NCBI GenBank assembly: GCA_942490995.1
Contig: CALOBG010000028.1
Coordinates: 1-64,000 of the forward strand
DNA from: UBA981 sp942490995
Lineage (GTDB): Bacteria > Pseudomonadota > Gammaproteobacteria > Ga0077536
Direction: 5' to 3'
DNA length: 64,000 bases
The notes below the pieces were generated by a model. The model was not told the origin of the DNA. It saw nothing but the letters and a program-made list of their open reading frames with translations, and ran no database searches. Positions 36,031 to 45,678 of this stretch are shown piece after piece. Each line of letters opens with the position of its first letter. Position 1 is the stretch's first letter. The position numbers and the translations under genes are program-made.

Positions 36031-37008
36031 GTGGTGAAGTTGTCTGATTGCCGTTCGCGATACCTGTGCATGCGTGCGGCGTGGCTGTTATCGGCCGTGC
36101 TGCTGGCCGGCTGCGAAGCGCCGCTGGTTCTCGATGGCGTGGAAAAAATGCGCAGCCAGCCCGTCCACCGCACCGACCGTTACCAGGCCGCGGCCAGCGC
36201 CGGGCCGAACGTGGTGGTGGTCGGCAACCAGGGTGTGATCCTGCGTTCCGGCGACGACGGTGCATCGTGGCAGCGCATCGAACTGGAAAACTGGCCGGCT
36301 CTGATCGACGTCACCAGTTGTCCCAACGGCAGCTTTGTCGCGCTCAGCTACGACCGCGCGGTGTACGTGTCGAGCGATGCCGGCTCGAGCTGGACGGAAA
36401 AATCGCTCAACGATACCGCCGAAACCCCGCAGTCGATCACCTGCGCGCCGGATGGTCGCTTGTGGGTGGTGGGCAGTTTCACCTACATCTGGTCGAGCAC
36501 GGATGGCGGCGCGACGTGGAGCGAAACTTCACGCGACGAAGACGCGATCCTGACCACCGTGCAGTTTTTCGACGCCGATAACGGCATTATCACCGGCGAG
36601 TTCGGTACTGCACTGGTAACCAGCGACGGCGGTCAGAACTGGGAGCAACTGCCGCCGCTGCCGGACGAGTTTTACCCCCAGGAAGCCTACTTCCGCGATC
36701 CGAATAACGGTTGGTTGATCGGGCTGGGCGGCACCATCCTGCACACCAGCGATGGGGGCCAGAGCTGGAGCCACCAGGTCTCAGGCACGCAGGTATCGCT
36801 GTACGGCATCGAGGAAGTCGGCGGCGTCATGTACGCCGTTGGTGGCGAGGGCACCATGCTCGCCTACCGTGACGGGACCTGGCAGCCAGTCGACCACGGC
36901 CAGCCGATACGGCTGTACATACGTGCCATCAAGGCGCTCGACGACAAACGTGTCCTGCTCGGCGGGGTCGGCGGCGCGCTGCACATCATCGATACCAGCG
37001 GCGTCTGA
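36031..37008 (+). CDS. YCF48-like beta-propeller lipoprotein
   Basis: This 325-residue product starts at GTG 36031 behind GGGGGAG. A lipobox LLAGCEAP (Cys about 28) predicts an outer- or inner-membrane lipoprotein. Repeats of the BNR/YCF48 type (GDDGASWQRI, SDAGSSWTEK, TDGGATWSET, SDGGQNWEQL, SDGGQSWSHQ) build a propeller related to the photosystem II assembly factor YCF48. Bacterial relatives next to RND permeases probably help assemble or stabilise the transport complex. It sits 12 nt upstream of the RND gene and is likely its partner. Confidence 0.88.
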   Translation: MVKLSDCRSRYLCMRAAWLLSAVLLAGCEAPLVLDGVEKMRSQPVHRTDRYQAAASAGPNVVVVGNQGVILRSGDDGASWQRIELENWPALIDVTSCPNGSFVALSYDRAVYVSSDAGSSWTEKSLNDTAETPQSITCAPDGRLWVVGSFTYIWSSTDGGATWSETSRDEDAILTTVQFFDADNGIITGEFGTALVTSDGGQNWEQLPPLPDEFYPQEAYFRDPNNGWLIGLGGTILHTSDGGQSWSHQVSGTQVSLYGIEEVGGVMYAVGGEGTMLAYRDGTWQPVDHGQPIRLYIRAIKALDDKRVLLGGVGGALHIIDTSGV

Positions 37009-37019
37009 GGGGCAGCGTG

Positions 37020-39419
37020 ATGGACAAAGAAAACGCAGGCTTTTTCCCGCTGTTCGGCAACTTCCTGTTCACCTACCGCAAGTTCGTACTGGCGATTATT
37101 TTCGCCATTACGGCGTTTTTTGCCGCCCAGATCCCGGCCGTCAAGATGCTTTCGGATTTTGCCGATCTGCTGCCCCAGGAACACCCATACATCAAGCTGC
37201 ACAACAGCATTCGGGACACCTTCGGCGGTGCCAATATCATCATCATCGCGCTCGAGGTGGAAGACGGCACGATCTTCACCAACGACACGCTCGATCGCAT
37301 CCACCGCATCACGCAGAAGCTCGACTCGATCAGCAATATCAACCACAACCTGGTGACCTCGCTGACCCACCGCAACACGCGCAAAATCTGGCTGACGCCG
37401 GACGGCACGATCAAATCGGTCACTTATTACAACCCCAATCGCGAGCAGCCTTACAGCGACGAAGAGCTCGAGAAAATCAAACGCGACGTTCTCTCCAGCA
37501 CCCGCGTTTACGGCCTGCTGGTCTCGCCGGATCTGAAATCCGCGCTTATCAAGGGCACCCTCAACGAGGGCCAGCTCGACTACGGTAAAGTTTTCGAAGA
37601 GCTGCAGCAGCTGCGCAAAGAAGAGGCCGCGCCCGGGATCAAAATCTACGCCAACGGGCACCCGGTGCTGGCCGGCTGGGTGGATTCCTATTCGCCGCAG
37701 ATCCTGCAGATTTTCCTCTACACCATTATTGTGGTGCTGTTGATCCTGGTGATTTATTCGCGGCGCCTGTATGGCGTGTTGCTGCCGCTGATCGGCATGG
37801 TGCTGACCAGCATCTGGGGCGTGGGCTTCATGGGCCTGTTCGGTTACAACCTCGATCCGCTGATGCTGGTGGTGCCGTTCCTGATCTCGGCACGTTCGAT
37901 GTCGCACGGGATCCAGAAAGTCGAGCGCTATTTTCTCGAGCTGGCCCGCACCCACGACAAACAGGAAGCCGCGCGCAATACCTTCAATTCGCTGTTCCGA
38001 CCGGGCGCGCTGGCGATCGTCGCCGACGCCTGTGCGCTGGCGCTGATCGGGCTGGGATCGGTACCCATCAACGACAAGATGTCGGTCTATGCCTCGTTCT
38101 GGGCGCTGTGCATGGTGGTTACCGTGCTCATGACCGTTCCGATGTTGCTGTCCATGCTGCCACAGCCCAAAGACGTGGTGATGAAACACAATGCGCTGCG
38201 CAAAATTTTTCCCAAGGTGGCCGAGGTCACCGCAACCCCGGCGCGTGCCCGCGCGGTGCTGTGGTTCTGCCTCGCGATCGCAATCGTGTCGTCGTATTTC
38301 AGTTCCTGGGTGCAGATCGGTGAGCCGGAGCCGGGCTCGCCGCTGCTGTTCCGCGACCACGACTTCAACATTTCTTCGCAGGTGATCAACGAGCGTTTTC
38401 CCGGTTCCGAGGAACTGTTCATCATCGCCCGCACGCCGGAGAAGAACGGTCTGAAAAACCCGCGCGTGCTGCGCGCATTGGCCGACTTCCAGGCCCACAT
38501 GATGTACGACGAGACCCTGGGCGGCACCAAGGGTGTGCCCGATCTGGTGACCCAGATCAACCAGATGACGCGCAACGACGATCCGCGCTGGGGCGTACTG
38601 CCCGGCAAGGACAACGAGATCGGCGGGCTCATGTTCACCTACATGATGTCGGCGCCGGTGCCCGGGGCGCTGCTCGAATACCAGGATTCCGACGACCGCG
38701 TCGCCAACATCGTGTTTTATTACAAGGACCATACCGGCGAAACCATCCGCCGTGCCATCCACCTCGCCAAGGAGTGGATCGAACAAACCGGCAGCAAGGT
38801 CGAAGGACTCGAGATCGAACTCGCCGGCGGCCCGGTCGGGGTGACCGCGGCCATCGACGAGGAAGCTTACGAAACCAATGTCATCGTGGTGCCGGCGGTG
38901 ATGCTGCTGATCCTGCTGTTCACGTTGTGGTTTTATTCCTCGTTCCACGCCGGAGTGATGATTTTTGCGGCGATGGGCTTCGCCACGGCCCTGTCGTATG
39001 CCTGCATGGGCATCCTCGGGCTCGGCCTGAACGTCAACACCGTGCCGATGATCGCGGTCGGCATCGGCCTCGGCGTCGACTATGCGATTTATATGATGGA
39101 CCGCATCAAGGAAGAGATGCATGTGGCGGATTCGCTGCAGCAGGCCATCACCCGCGCCGTCAGCACCACCGGCGTGGCGATTGCGATCACCGCCATCACC
39201 CTGATCGGCGGCATCATCATGTGGGTGTTTGTATCCGATCTGCGTTTTCAGGCCGACGCCGCCCGTCTGTTGTTCATCATGCTGGTGCTGAACGCCGCCG
39301 CCGCCATGTTTCTGGTGCCGGCCTGGGTCGATACCTTCAAACCCAAATTCATCATGCAGGCGGCCGAGGAGCGCTGGAAACTGGGCGAAGGTTCGACCAT
39401 CGACGAGGTCGTGAGCTGA
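37020..39419 (+). CDS. MMPL/RND-family transporter
   Basis: ATG at 37020 (a GTG precedes it directly) gives 799 residues. One membrane helix near the N-terminus is followed by a periplasmic domain (DLLPQEHPYIKLHNSIRDTF), five helices with PFLISARSMSHGIQ, a second periplasmic domain, and the last helices with VGIGLGVDYAIYMMDR, the sterol-sensing-like TM4/TM10 motif of MMPL and hopanoid transporters (HpnN-like). It is shorter than drug RND pumps. Members of this group move lipids, hopanoids or hydrophobic molecules. Neighbours DUF1302 and DUF1329 recur with it in hydrocarbon and aromatic degraders. Confidence 0.88.
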   Translation: MDKENAGFFPLFGNFLFTYRKFVLAIIFAITAFFAAQIPAVKMLSDFADLLPQEHPYIKLHNSIRDTFGGANIIIIALEVEDGTIFTNDTLDRIHRITQKLDSISNINHNLVTSLTHRNTRKIWLTPDGTIKSVTYYNPNREQPYSDEELEKIKRDVLSSTRVYGLLVSPDLKSALIKGTLNEGQLDYGKVFEELQQLRKEEAAPGIKIYANGHPVLAGWVDSYSPQILQIFLYTIIVVLLILVIYSRRLYGVLLPLIGMVLTSIWGVGFMGLFGYNLDPLMLVVPFLISARSMSHGIQKVERYFLELARTHDKQEAARNTFNSLFRPGALAIVADACALALIGLGSVPINDKMSVYASFWALCMVVTVLMTVPMLLSMLPQPKDVVMKHNALRKIFPKVAEVTATPARARAVLWFCLAIAIVSSYFSSWVQIGEPEPGSPLLFRDHDFNISSQVINERFPGSEELFIIARTPEKNGLKNPRVLRALADFQAHMMYDETLGGTKGVPDLVTQINQMTRNDDPRWGVLPGKDNEIGGLMFTYMMSAPVPGALLEYQDSDDRVANIVFYYKDHTGETIRRAIHLAKEWIEQTGSKVEGLEIELAGGPVGVTAAIDEEAYETNVIVVPAVMLLILLFTLWFYSSFHAGVMIFAAMGFATALSYACMGILGLGLNVNTVPMIAVGIGLGVDYAIYMMDRIKEEMHVADSLQQAITRAVSTTGVAIAITAITLIGGIIMWVFVSDLRFQADAARLLFIMLVLNAAAAMFLVPAWVDTFKPKFIMQAAEERWKLGEGSTIDEVVS

Positions 39420-39606
39420 CTTGCGCTCGGAGAGATGATTTACGTGGTTTTATGGCAACAAATTCTGTCGCGAACGCGCCAAAGTCGTTGACGGGGTTTC
39501 GTCGTCACCGCTATTGTTGGGCGTGCCCGGTCGCACTGGCACGCGCAGTTCACGCAAGGCTCATTGGCCTTGCTCCGTTGTGAGTTGAGAGTTGGGGGGA
39601 AACATT

Positions 39607-41658
39607 ATGAATGGTCTCAGCATGAGGAGTCCGATCGGGGCTCGCCTGTGCAGCCTGCTGGTCGTGGCCTTGATCGCTGTCGGGTACAGCGCCGGCACCA
39701 GTGCCTGGCTGAACGCCGATCAGACGCTGGAAGTCCACGGCTTCATCGATAACACCACGCACCAGCGTGCGGATTATGGTCTGAGCAAGCAGCGCTTTCG
39801 CGGCCAGCTCGAATTCGGCAAGCAGCTACCGAACATGGGCGCCTTCACCGGCATTTCCCTGAATGGCACGTTGCGCGCGACTTACGACGGCATCTACGAC
39901 TGGAACAGCAACGACTTCGGCGATTCGGCCGGTGATTCGGTGTTCGGCAGCAGTTCGGGCCTGCCGGGCGGCGGCAATGGTCTGCAGACGCCGTGGGGTG
40001 CCTCACCGGTGTCGGCTGGTGTTGTAGCCCTGCCGGGCGGTGGCGGCTTCGGCTTTGATACTGTCGCCAATCCGAACGTCGGGCTGAAAAAAGTCGGCTC
40101 CGAACTCGGCGAGCGCAACAACAATGGCGCGTTCGGCGGTGGGCTCGAGTTTTTTACCCCGGTACGACCCTGCGATGTCGATAACCGCGGTTGTATGTCG
40201 GGCTACATGAATGCCAGCGAAAACGACCTGGCGATGCCGGAATTTACCAGCGAGCATCGCTGGCTGCGCGAGCTTTACCTCGACGCAACCCTGCCCCTGA
40301 ACGGTGGCGACGAAATCAACTTCCGCGTCGGTCGCCAGCAGGTCGTGTGGGGACGCACCGACCTGTTCCGTGTACTCGACCAGATCAACCCAATCGATTT
40401 TTCGATCCAGAACATCTACGAAGAATTCGAGGACAGCCGTATCCCGCTCGGCATTTTTTCGATGGAATGGCGGCTCGGTGCGACCGATACCTTTGACGAT
40501 CTGAACTTCCAGTTCATCTGGAACTTCGAGAAGTTCACCCCGCATAACCTCGGTCAGGGTGGCCAGCCGTACAATATCCTCCAGGCCGGCGATCTGTTCC
40601 GTTCGCTGAACAACTGCTGGGAAAATGGCTGCACCGTCTCGAACTTCGCCAGCGGACTGGTGCCGGATGGCAACCTCGCGACCGACTTCCCGGCACAATC
40701 GATCGGGATCCGTAAAGTCCACCTGCCGACTGATCGTGAACAGTTCGGCCTGCGTATGGAAGGTGTGTTCAAGAGCGTCGGTTTTTCGTTCAACGCCCTG
40801 ACCTTCCATTCGCAGTTACCCTCGCTGCGTGCAGGTATTCCGGCGGTCAATCCGTTCGTTGCGACCGGGTTGGATTTGAACACCATCCCGCCGCTGACTG
40901 GCTTCGACAACTCCGGCCCGGGTGGTTCACTGGCGTCACGCCCGTTCGTGCCCGCTTTTGACGTCTATTTCCCGCGCATCTGGCTGGTCGGTGGATCCGC
41001 CGACTTTTACGTCGACCCGATCAAATCTGCGTTCCGCGTCGAATTCGCCTACACCGATGGCGAGGAGTTTGCCGATACTTCGAAACCGCGGTTGTTTTCG
41101 GAATCGAACGTCATTCGCTGGGTGGTGGGTTGGGATCGTCCGACCTATATCCGCTTCCTCAACCCGAACCGCACGTTCCTGCTTTCCGCGCAGATGTTCG
41201 GTCAGCACCTGCTCGACCATGAGCGCTTCCAGAGCCCGGACGGCCTCGGCGCCAACATCGGTTTCCAGGATTGGGATCACAACTTCATCATGACGTTCCT
41301 GTTCCAGGGCTTCTATATGAACGACCGGCTGCAGCCGCGCATCATCCAGGCCTACGATATACGCGCCAAGGCCTACGTGGTTTCGCCCGGTATTGACTGG
41401 CTGATCAGCGACAGCTGGCGTATGACGTTTGCCGCTAACCTCAAGTTCGGCAGCGCGCGCAATTCCGTCGACGATGGCCGCACCTCGAACAGCTTCCCGC
41501 CGTTCACCTGCTCGAGTGGCCCGTGTGCGCCCGGCGCGGAACACGCCAGTACCGGACAGCGCGTCGGCTTCGAGCCGCTGGGCCGCTTCCGTTCCGGCCC
41601 GATCGGGATGGCGCAACACGAAGACGAGCTGCAGCTGCTGCTGCGCTATCGGTTCTGA
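39607..41658 (+). CDS. DUF1302 outer-membrane beta-barrel protein
   Basis: ATG at 39607 with GGGGGGAA upstream. The 683-residue protein has a signal peptide (LLVVALIAVGYSAGTSAWLN) and a body of alternating amphipathic strands (QTLEVHGFIDNTTHQRADYG, FRVGRQQVVWGRTDLFRVLD), ending LLLRYRF with the terminal Phe used by the BAM machinery. RQQVVWGRTDLF is a hallmark of DUF1302. It is predicted to be a pore for hydrophobic compounds or a partner of DUF1329. The 187 bp upstream contain no convincing gene; a TGGCACG there is not a proper sigma-54 site. Confidence 0.9.
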   Translation: MNGLSMRSPIGARLCSLLVVALIAVGYSAGTSAWLNADQTLEVHGFIDNTTHQRADYGLSKQRFRGQLEFGKQLPNMGAFTGISLNGTLRATYDGIYDWNSNDFGDSAGDSVFGSSSGLPGGGNGLQTPWGASPVSAGVVALPGGGGFGFDTVANPNVGLKKVGSELGERNNNGAFGGGLEFFTPVRPCDVDNRGCMSGYMNASENDLAMPEFTSEHRWLRELYLDATLPLNGGDEINFRVGRQQVVWGRTDLFRVLDQINPIDFSIQNIYEEFEDSRIPLGIFSMEWRLGATDTFDDLNFQFIWNFEKFTPHNLGQGGQPYNILQAGDLFRSLNNCWENGCTVSNFASGLVPDGNLATDFPAQSIGIRKVHLPTDREQFGLRMEGVFKSVGFSFNALTFHSQLPSLRAGIPAVNPFVATGLDLNTIPPLTGFDNSGPGGSLASRPFVPAFDVYFPRIWLVGGSADFYVDPIKSAFRVEFAYTDGEEFADTSKPRLFSESNVIRWVVGWDRPTYIRFLNPNRTFLLSAQMFGQHLLDHERFQSPDGLGANIGFQDWDHNFIMTFLFQGFYMNDRLQPRIIQAYDIRAKAYVVSPGIDWLISDSWRMTFAANLKFGSARNSVDDGRTSNSFPPFTCSSGPCAPGAEHASTGQRVGFEPLGRFRSGPIGMAQHEDELQLLLRYRF

Positions 41659-41754
41659 GTCAAACCGAATCAAGAATCACGCGGACACAACCGGCGCATA
41701 CTGACAGCCGGCTTGGTTACGTCGTCCGCCCCAGTGAGGAATAAAGAGGAAAGC

Positions 41755-43089
41755 ATGATGCAAGCACTAAACCTGATCCGCTATGCCGGCATTGCCGCTG
41801 CGGTTGCCCTGCTGGCCGGTGGCGCGCAGGCCGACGAGTACGCCTACACCGAGGCCGATGTCGACGCCAGCTTTTTCCCGTACAAGGATTCGACCCCGCA
41901 GTTCCCCGGTTATGAACCCGGTATGGTGATCAACGCCAGCAACGTTGATCAGTTCAAGGACGCGCTGGATCCGGGCTTCTACGACCATTTGAAAAATGGC
42001 CGCTTTGAAATGCAGACCAAAAAAACCGAGTCGCTGGAGCTGCACCCGAACTACATCAAGGCGACGCGCAACGCGGCCAGCAATCCGCCGCGCCTGACCG
42101 CGGATGGCCAGGTCGAAAACTTCATCGCCGGACGCGCGTTTCCGAAAGCCCCGGATGCGAACGATCCCAACGCCGGACTGAAGCTCGCCTGGAACTACCA
42201 GTACGGTTACAACTGGGGCGACAACGCCGCTATCTGCCCGTTCTACTGGAAGTACAAGGACATGAAGTCGGGCAAGCTGGAGCGCACCATCAAATGGTGT
42301 TTCCACTTCCTGAACTGGAAACATCGCGTCAACCAGGAGCCGACCCCGGAATTCGCCGACAACCCCTCGGCCCTGTTTCGTTCGATCTACGCCAAGGCCG
42401 ACGAGCCGTTCGATCTGCGTAACACCCAGTTGCTGATCCACCGCTACAAGGACGACCTCAAGCGTGACGACGCCTGGTTGTATCTCGGTTTCCAGCGCCG
42501 TGTGCGGCGTCTCGCCACCGGCCAGACCACCGACTCTTTCCTCGGCACCGACGTCATCATCGAGGACTTCGAAGGCTACAACAGCCGCGTGTCGGACTAC
42601 GAGTGGAAATATGTCGGCGAGAAAAATATCTTCCTGCCGTTCCATCGCCACAAGCAGCTCGCCCTGACCAGCGATCATGCCGAGCCGGACGGTTTTCAAT
42701 ACGTCGAGTTCGGCGGCCAGGGTAATTGTTTCCCCAACACGACCTGGGAATTGCGCAAGGTTTACCAGGTCGAGGGCGTGCCGAAAGACCCCAACCATCC
42801 GTTGAGCAAGCGGGTTATGAACGTCGATGCACAGACGTTCACGATCCCCGCCCAGGCGCAGTTCGATCGTAAAGGTGATTTTTGGAAAACCTTCATGATC
42901 TGCCAGGCCTACCCCGAGGATTACCATCCGCTCAGCGACGGGTCGGGTGTCTCGATCGACGACTGCTTTTCGGTTGTCGACGTGCAGGCGCAGCATTGCA
43001 CCACCGGTCAGTTCAAGGGCCTGGTGACACCGGAACTGAATCCGCCGCAGATGTTCACGGTGCAGAACCTGCGCAAAAGCGGTCAGTAA
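41755..43089 (+). CDS. DUF1329 periplasmic LolB-like protein
   Basis: ATG at 41755 (a second ATG follows at 41758) behind AGAGGA gives 444 residues with signal peptide LIRYAGIAAAVALLAGGAQA. DUF1329 landmarks include NGRFEMQTKKT, NFIAGRAFP, RNTQLLIHRYKDD, WLYLGFQRRVRRL, FLGTDVIIEDFEGYN and RRVMNVDAQTFT-like KRVMNVDAQTF. The fold is related to LolA/LolB, so it may carry a hydrophobic ligand between the RND permease and the DUF1302 barrel. It ends 23 nt before a strong terminator, closing the module. Confidence 0.92.
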   Translation: MMQALNLIRYAGIAAAVALLAGGAQADEYAYTEADVDASFFPYKDSTPQFPGYEPGMVINASNVDQFKDALDPGFYDHLKNGRFEMQTKKTESLELHPNYIKATRNAASNPPRLTADGQVENFIAGRAFPKAPDANDPNAGLKLAWNYQYGYNWGDNAAICPFYWKYKDMKSGKLERTIKWCFHFLNWKHRVNQEPTPEFADNPSALFRSIYAKADEPFDLRNTQLLIHRYKDDLKRDDAWLYLGFQRRVRRLATGQTTDSFLGTDVIIEDFEGYNSRVSDYEWKYVGEKNIFLPFHRHKQLALTSDHAEPDGFQYVEFGGQGNCFPNTTWELRKVYQVEGVPKDPNHPLSKRVMNVDAQTFTIPAQAQFDRKGDFWKTFMICQAYPEDYHPLSDGSGVSIDDCFSVVDVQAQHCTTGQFKGLVTPELNPPQMFTVQNLRKSGQ

Positions 43090-43111
43090 CAACCGGCCAG
43101 GTTAAGGAAAA

Positions 43112-43137
43112 GGGGCGCTCAAGGCGCCCCTTTTTTT
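43112..43137 (+). terminator. Rho-independent terminator after the DUF1329 gene
   Basis: GGGGCGC (43112-43118) pairs with GCGCCCC (43124-43130) around TCAAG, followed by seven T. It marks the end of the 36-43 kb module and perhaps of the whole catabolic unit. Confidence 0.93.
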
Positions 43138-43151
43138 ACGGCGTCGGGGTA

Positions 43152-43523
43152 CTAGTTACTCAACGTATACTCGAGCAGATCCTCGACCACGCCCAGCGGA
43201 TCGACGGTAGCGCTCCAGTCAAATTCACAGCTATAGACATGCACCCCGTTCAGCTCGGCGCGATTGCGCACCAGGCAGGCGATGGTGTGGGGCTGGGCAC
43301 GGTCGGGCAGATTCAGCTCGACCAGGAGTTCCGGGTAGAAGTGCAGGACTTCGTCGGCATCGCCGGGCAGGTCGAGGGTAATGCTGTGATTGGTCAGTCT
43401 GCGTACGCCGACGGTGTACGAGCGGAGCGCGTCGGCGCCGCCGGTAACCGGAGAAACCTGCGCAGCCAAATCCATTCTCTGCATTGCCCTGTGTGTCCCG
43501 GCATCGCGCGGCATGCGGCGCAT
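43152..43523 (-). CDS. PilZ-like small protein
   Basis: This frame of 123 residues starts at ATG 43523; a second in-frame Met near 43484 (MQRMDLAAQ) is also possible. The beta-rich pattern (YTVGVRRLTNHSITLDLPGD to YPELLVELNLP to IACLVRNRAELNGVHVYSCEFDW) is like a divergent PilZ domain, but the c-di-GMP motifs (RxxxR, D/NxSxxG) are incomplete. Function unassigned. It is convergent with the DUF1329 gene, behind the shared terminator. Confidence 0.6.
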   Translation of the reverse strand: MRRMPRDAGTHRAMQRMDLAAQVSPVTGGADALRSYTVGVRRLTNHSITLDLPGDADEVLHFYPELLVELNLPDRAQPHTIACLVRNRAELNGVHVYSCEFDWSATVDPLGVVEDLLEYTLSN

Positions 43524-43708
43524 TCGAGCGGCCTGTTTAAACTATAGCCAAGGCGCTTGCTCTCGGCACGCTCATGCCGCTGAATCAGTGTTACAGATTG
43601 TTTCCGCGTGCCGTCGGCGAAGTTGAACTTATGCGTCTGGAAACGACCCAAGCAGCATTGCGGCCACGGTTTGCGGTGGCCCGCCGACTGTCCCAGAGGT
43701 GCGCTGGC

Positions 43709-44176
43709 ATGCTCCGTATCGTGATGCTCCTGCTAATCATCGAAAGCGCCGTGGCCGCGGACCCCGACCCTGCGCTGCGGCCCGATTCGCTGATTTTCAG
43801 CCATGTTTATCCACTTGGCATGGCGGCCGCGGAAGCGCAGCCGCTGTATCTCACGCGGCGCGGAGAGTATTACGCCGAGATCATTCTCGAGCGCGCCGAG
43901 GGCAGCGAACGACCGTTGGCGGTTGATGTGGACGTGACCCTCGACATTTCGCTGCGCGACCGGCGCCTGTTCGAGCGCGCGCTCGAGACCACCCTCGGGC
44001 GCGCGCGGCCCGCTGCGACCCTGTTCTGGCTCAGCAGCGACCGCGAAGTGCCGATCAAAACGCCGCTGACCATGAACGTGATGGTGGCGGCGTCCGGCGA
44101 CGCCCAGCCGTCCGGCGAGCGCGTACGCATCCAGATCAGGCGTAAGATCAACCCTGGCCTGCCGTATCTGCGTTGA
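43709..44176 (+). CDS. small secreted protein of unknown function
   Basis: The frame is open from 43574, but ATG 43709 has AGAGGTG seven bases upstream and starts a signal peptide (MLRIVMLLLIIESAVAADPD), giving 155 residues. The mature part LIFSHVYPLGMAAAEAQPLY and a C-terminal RVRIQIRRKINPGLPYLR show no family I know; a beta-sandwich is likely. Its stop overlaps the start of the TauD-like gene (TGATG), so the two are translationally coupled. Confidence 0.65.
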   Translation: MLRIVMLLLIIESAVAADPDPALRPDSLIFSHVYPLGMAAAEAQPLYLTRRGEYYAEIILERAEGSERPLAVDVDVTLDISLRDRRLFERALETTLGRARPAATLFWLSSDREVPIKTPLTMNVMVAASGDAQPSGERVRIQIRRKINPGLPYLR

Positions 44177-45042
44177 TGAGCACACCCCTGGCGACAACTC
44201 CGCTGCATGCGCTGTTTGCCGCCGAGGTCGTGGCTTGCGATCTCGCCGCGGCGGCCGACCGCGAACGCGTTCGGGCCATCGTCGATGCGATGGATCAGCA
44301 CGCGGTGCTGGTGTTTCGCGGCCAGGACCTCGACGAAGATCAGCAGATGAACCTGACCCGCGCGTTGGGGCCCATCGATATGGGTCTGCTCAGGACCCTG
44401 CAGCCGCGTAGTCGCTACCGACAGCCGGGCACCATCGATATTTCCAACGTCGATCTCGACAGCAACATCCTGGCTCGCGATGACCGCCGCCTGATTGCCA
44501 ATATCGCCAATCAGCTATGGCACAGCGATAGTTCCTTCAAACGCCCGTCGGCGAAATATTCGCTGCTGCAGGCGTGTATTCTGCCAGCCGCCGGCGGCGC
44601 CACCGAGTTTGCCGATATGCGCGCGGCTTTTGCCGAGCTGCCGGCCGAGCTGGTGCGATTGATCGAGGGGCTGAGCGCTTCACACTCGGCGTTCTATTCG
44701 CGCATGCAGCTTGGCGATCAGCAGTACTCGGCCGCCGATCTCGCCGACTATCCACCGGTCGACTGGCCGTTGGCACGTACCCATCCCGGCAGTGGCCGGA
44801 AAACCCTGTTCATCGGCGCCCATGCTGAGCGCATCAATGGTATGAGCGTGCCGGAGGGGCGCATGTTGCTGGCCGAACTGCTCGAACACGCCACCCAGCC
44901 GCGCTTCGTATACCGCCACGAGTGGCAGCGCGGTGACCTGGTGATATGGGACAACCGTGCGGTCCTGCACCGCGGGCGCCGCTACGACTTTGCCGAGCGT
45001 CGCGAGCTGCGGCGTACCACCACCGAAGACGCATCGATCTGA
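44176..45042 (+). CDS. TauD/TfdA-family Fe(II)/2-oxoglutarate dioxygenase
   Basis: This 288-residue enzyme has the facial triad in LWHSDSSF (His116, Asp118) and VLHRGRRYD (His about 265) and the 2-oxoglutarate-binding Arg in RELRRTTTED. The N-terminal DQHAVLVFRGQDLDEDQQ is typical of TauD and 2,4-D dioxygenase (TfdA). Such enzymes hydroxylate carbon next to sulfonate or ether groups, releasing an aldehyde or phenol. A TfdA-like role feeding phenols to the nearby pathway is possible but unproven. Confidence 0.9.
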   Translation: MSTPLATTPLHALFAAEVVACDLAAAADRERVRAIVDAMDQHAVLVFRGQDLDEDQQMNLTRALGPIDMGLLRTLQPRSRYRQPGTIDISNVDLDSNILARDDRRLIANIANQLWHSDSSFKRPSAKYSLLQACILPAAGGATEFADMRAAFAELPAELVRLIEGLSASHSAFYSRMQLGDQQYSAADLADYPPVDWPLARTHPGSGRKTLFIGAHAERINGMSVPEGRMLLAELLEHATQPRFVYRHEWQRGDLVIWDNRAVLHRGRRYDFAERRELRRTTTEDASI

Positions 45043-45153
45043 AACGGGTTTGACCGCGCGATGCGCGGCCATGGCTTGTCCAGAGGTTCCTTAACTTTGC
45101 GCTGACTTCGATCACCCGTAGGATAGCGCGTGAACCCAGCGCGGACGTAATCG

Positions 45154-45678
45154 ATGCCGAATCGACGAGACGTCATTCAAATCCTGTTGCTGATCCTTGG
45201 CGTACTTCCGCGCAGCGTTCGAAGCGCGGCCGCGACCCTGGTTGATAGGGTCGCGCAGCATACGCCGATCTCCAGTGAGGATGTTCCGACCCTCAACGCC
45301 TTCGTCGATACCCTGCTGCCCGAATACCTCGGTCCAGGCGGCTCGCAAGTCGGGGTTACACAGAAACTCATGGATGTGGCGAGCAATGATGCGGACTTCG
45401 CTCGCCTGTTAGGCACGGGCTGCAGGTGGCTGGATCGCGCCGCGCAGGACCTGCACACGAGCGGATTCGCGAGCGCACCCGCAGTTATCCGCGAGGCGAT
45501 CGTAAGCAGTGCCGAACAAGGCAGCGCTGACGCCGAAGAACGCCAGTTCTTTGAATACGTCAAACGCCACGCGTTCCGTCACTACTACACCGATCCACGC
45601 GCCTGGCGATACCTGTCTTTCAATGGTCCACCGCAACCCCTGGGCTTTGTCGATTACGCGCGGCCGCCGCGCCCATGA
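45154..45678 (+). CDS. gluconate 2-dehydrogenase subunit 3-like, Tat-type small subunit
   Basis: This 174-residue protein starts MPNRRDVIQILLLILGVLPR: the twin Arg before a hydrophobic stretch suggests Tat export. The body (LNAFVDTLLPEYLGPGGS, HAFRHYYTDPRAWRYLSF) matches the gluconate 2-dehydrogenase subunit 3 family, the small subunit that escorts the flavoprotein through the Tat pore. It overlaps the dehydrogenase gene by 4 nt (ATGA). Confidence 0.85.
   Translation: MPNRRDVIQILLLILGVLPRSVRSAAATLVDRVAQHTPISSEDVPTLNAFVDTLLPEYLGPGGSQVGVTQKLMDVASNDADFARLLGTGCRWLDRAAQDLHTSGFASAPAVIREAIVSSAEQGSADAEERQFFEYVKRHAFRHYYTDPRAWRYLSFNGPPQPLGFVDYARPPRP

Noticed and set aside
36864..39122. 752-codon open frame on the minus strand opposite the RND gene
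   Set aside because: It mirrors a well-supported RND gene in a high-GC region, is rich in His/Asp/Gln/Arg as expected of antisense frames, and has no recognisable domain.
39537..39555. TGGCACG-like sigma-54 candidate before the DUF1302 gene
   Set aside because: The GC of the -12 element is not at the required spacing from the GG of the -24 element.
39452..39583. 43-codon frame starting MATNSVANAPK between RND and DUF1302 genes
   Set aside because: No Shine-Dalgarno sequence, no hydrophobic or conserved pattern.
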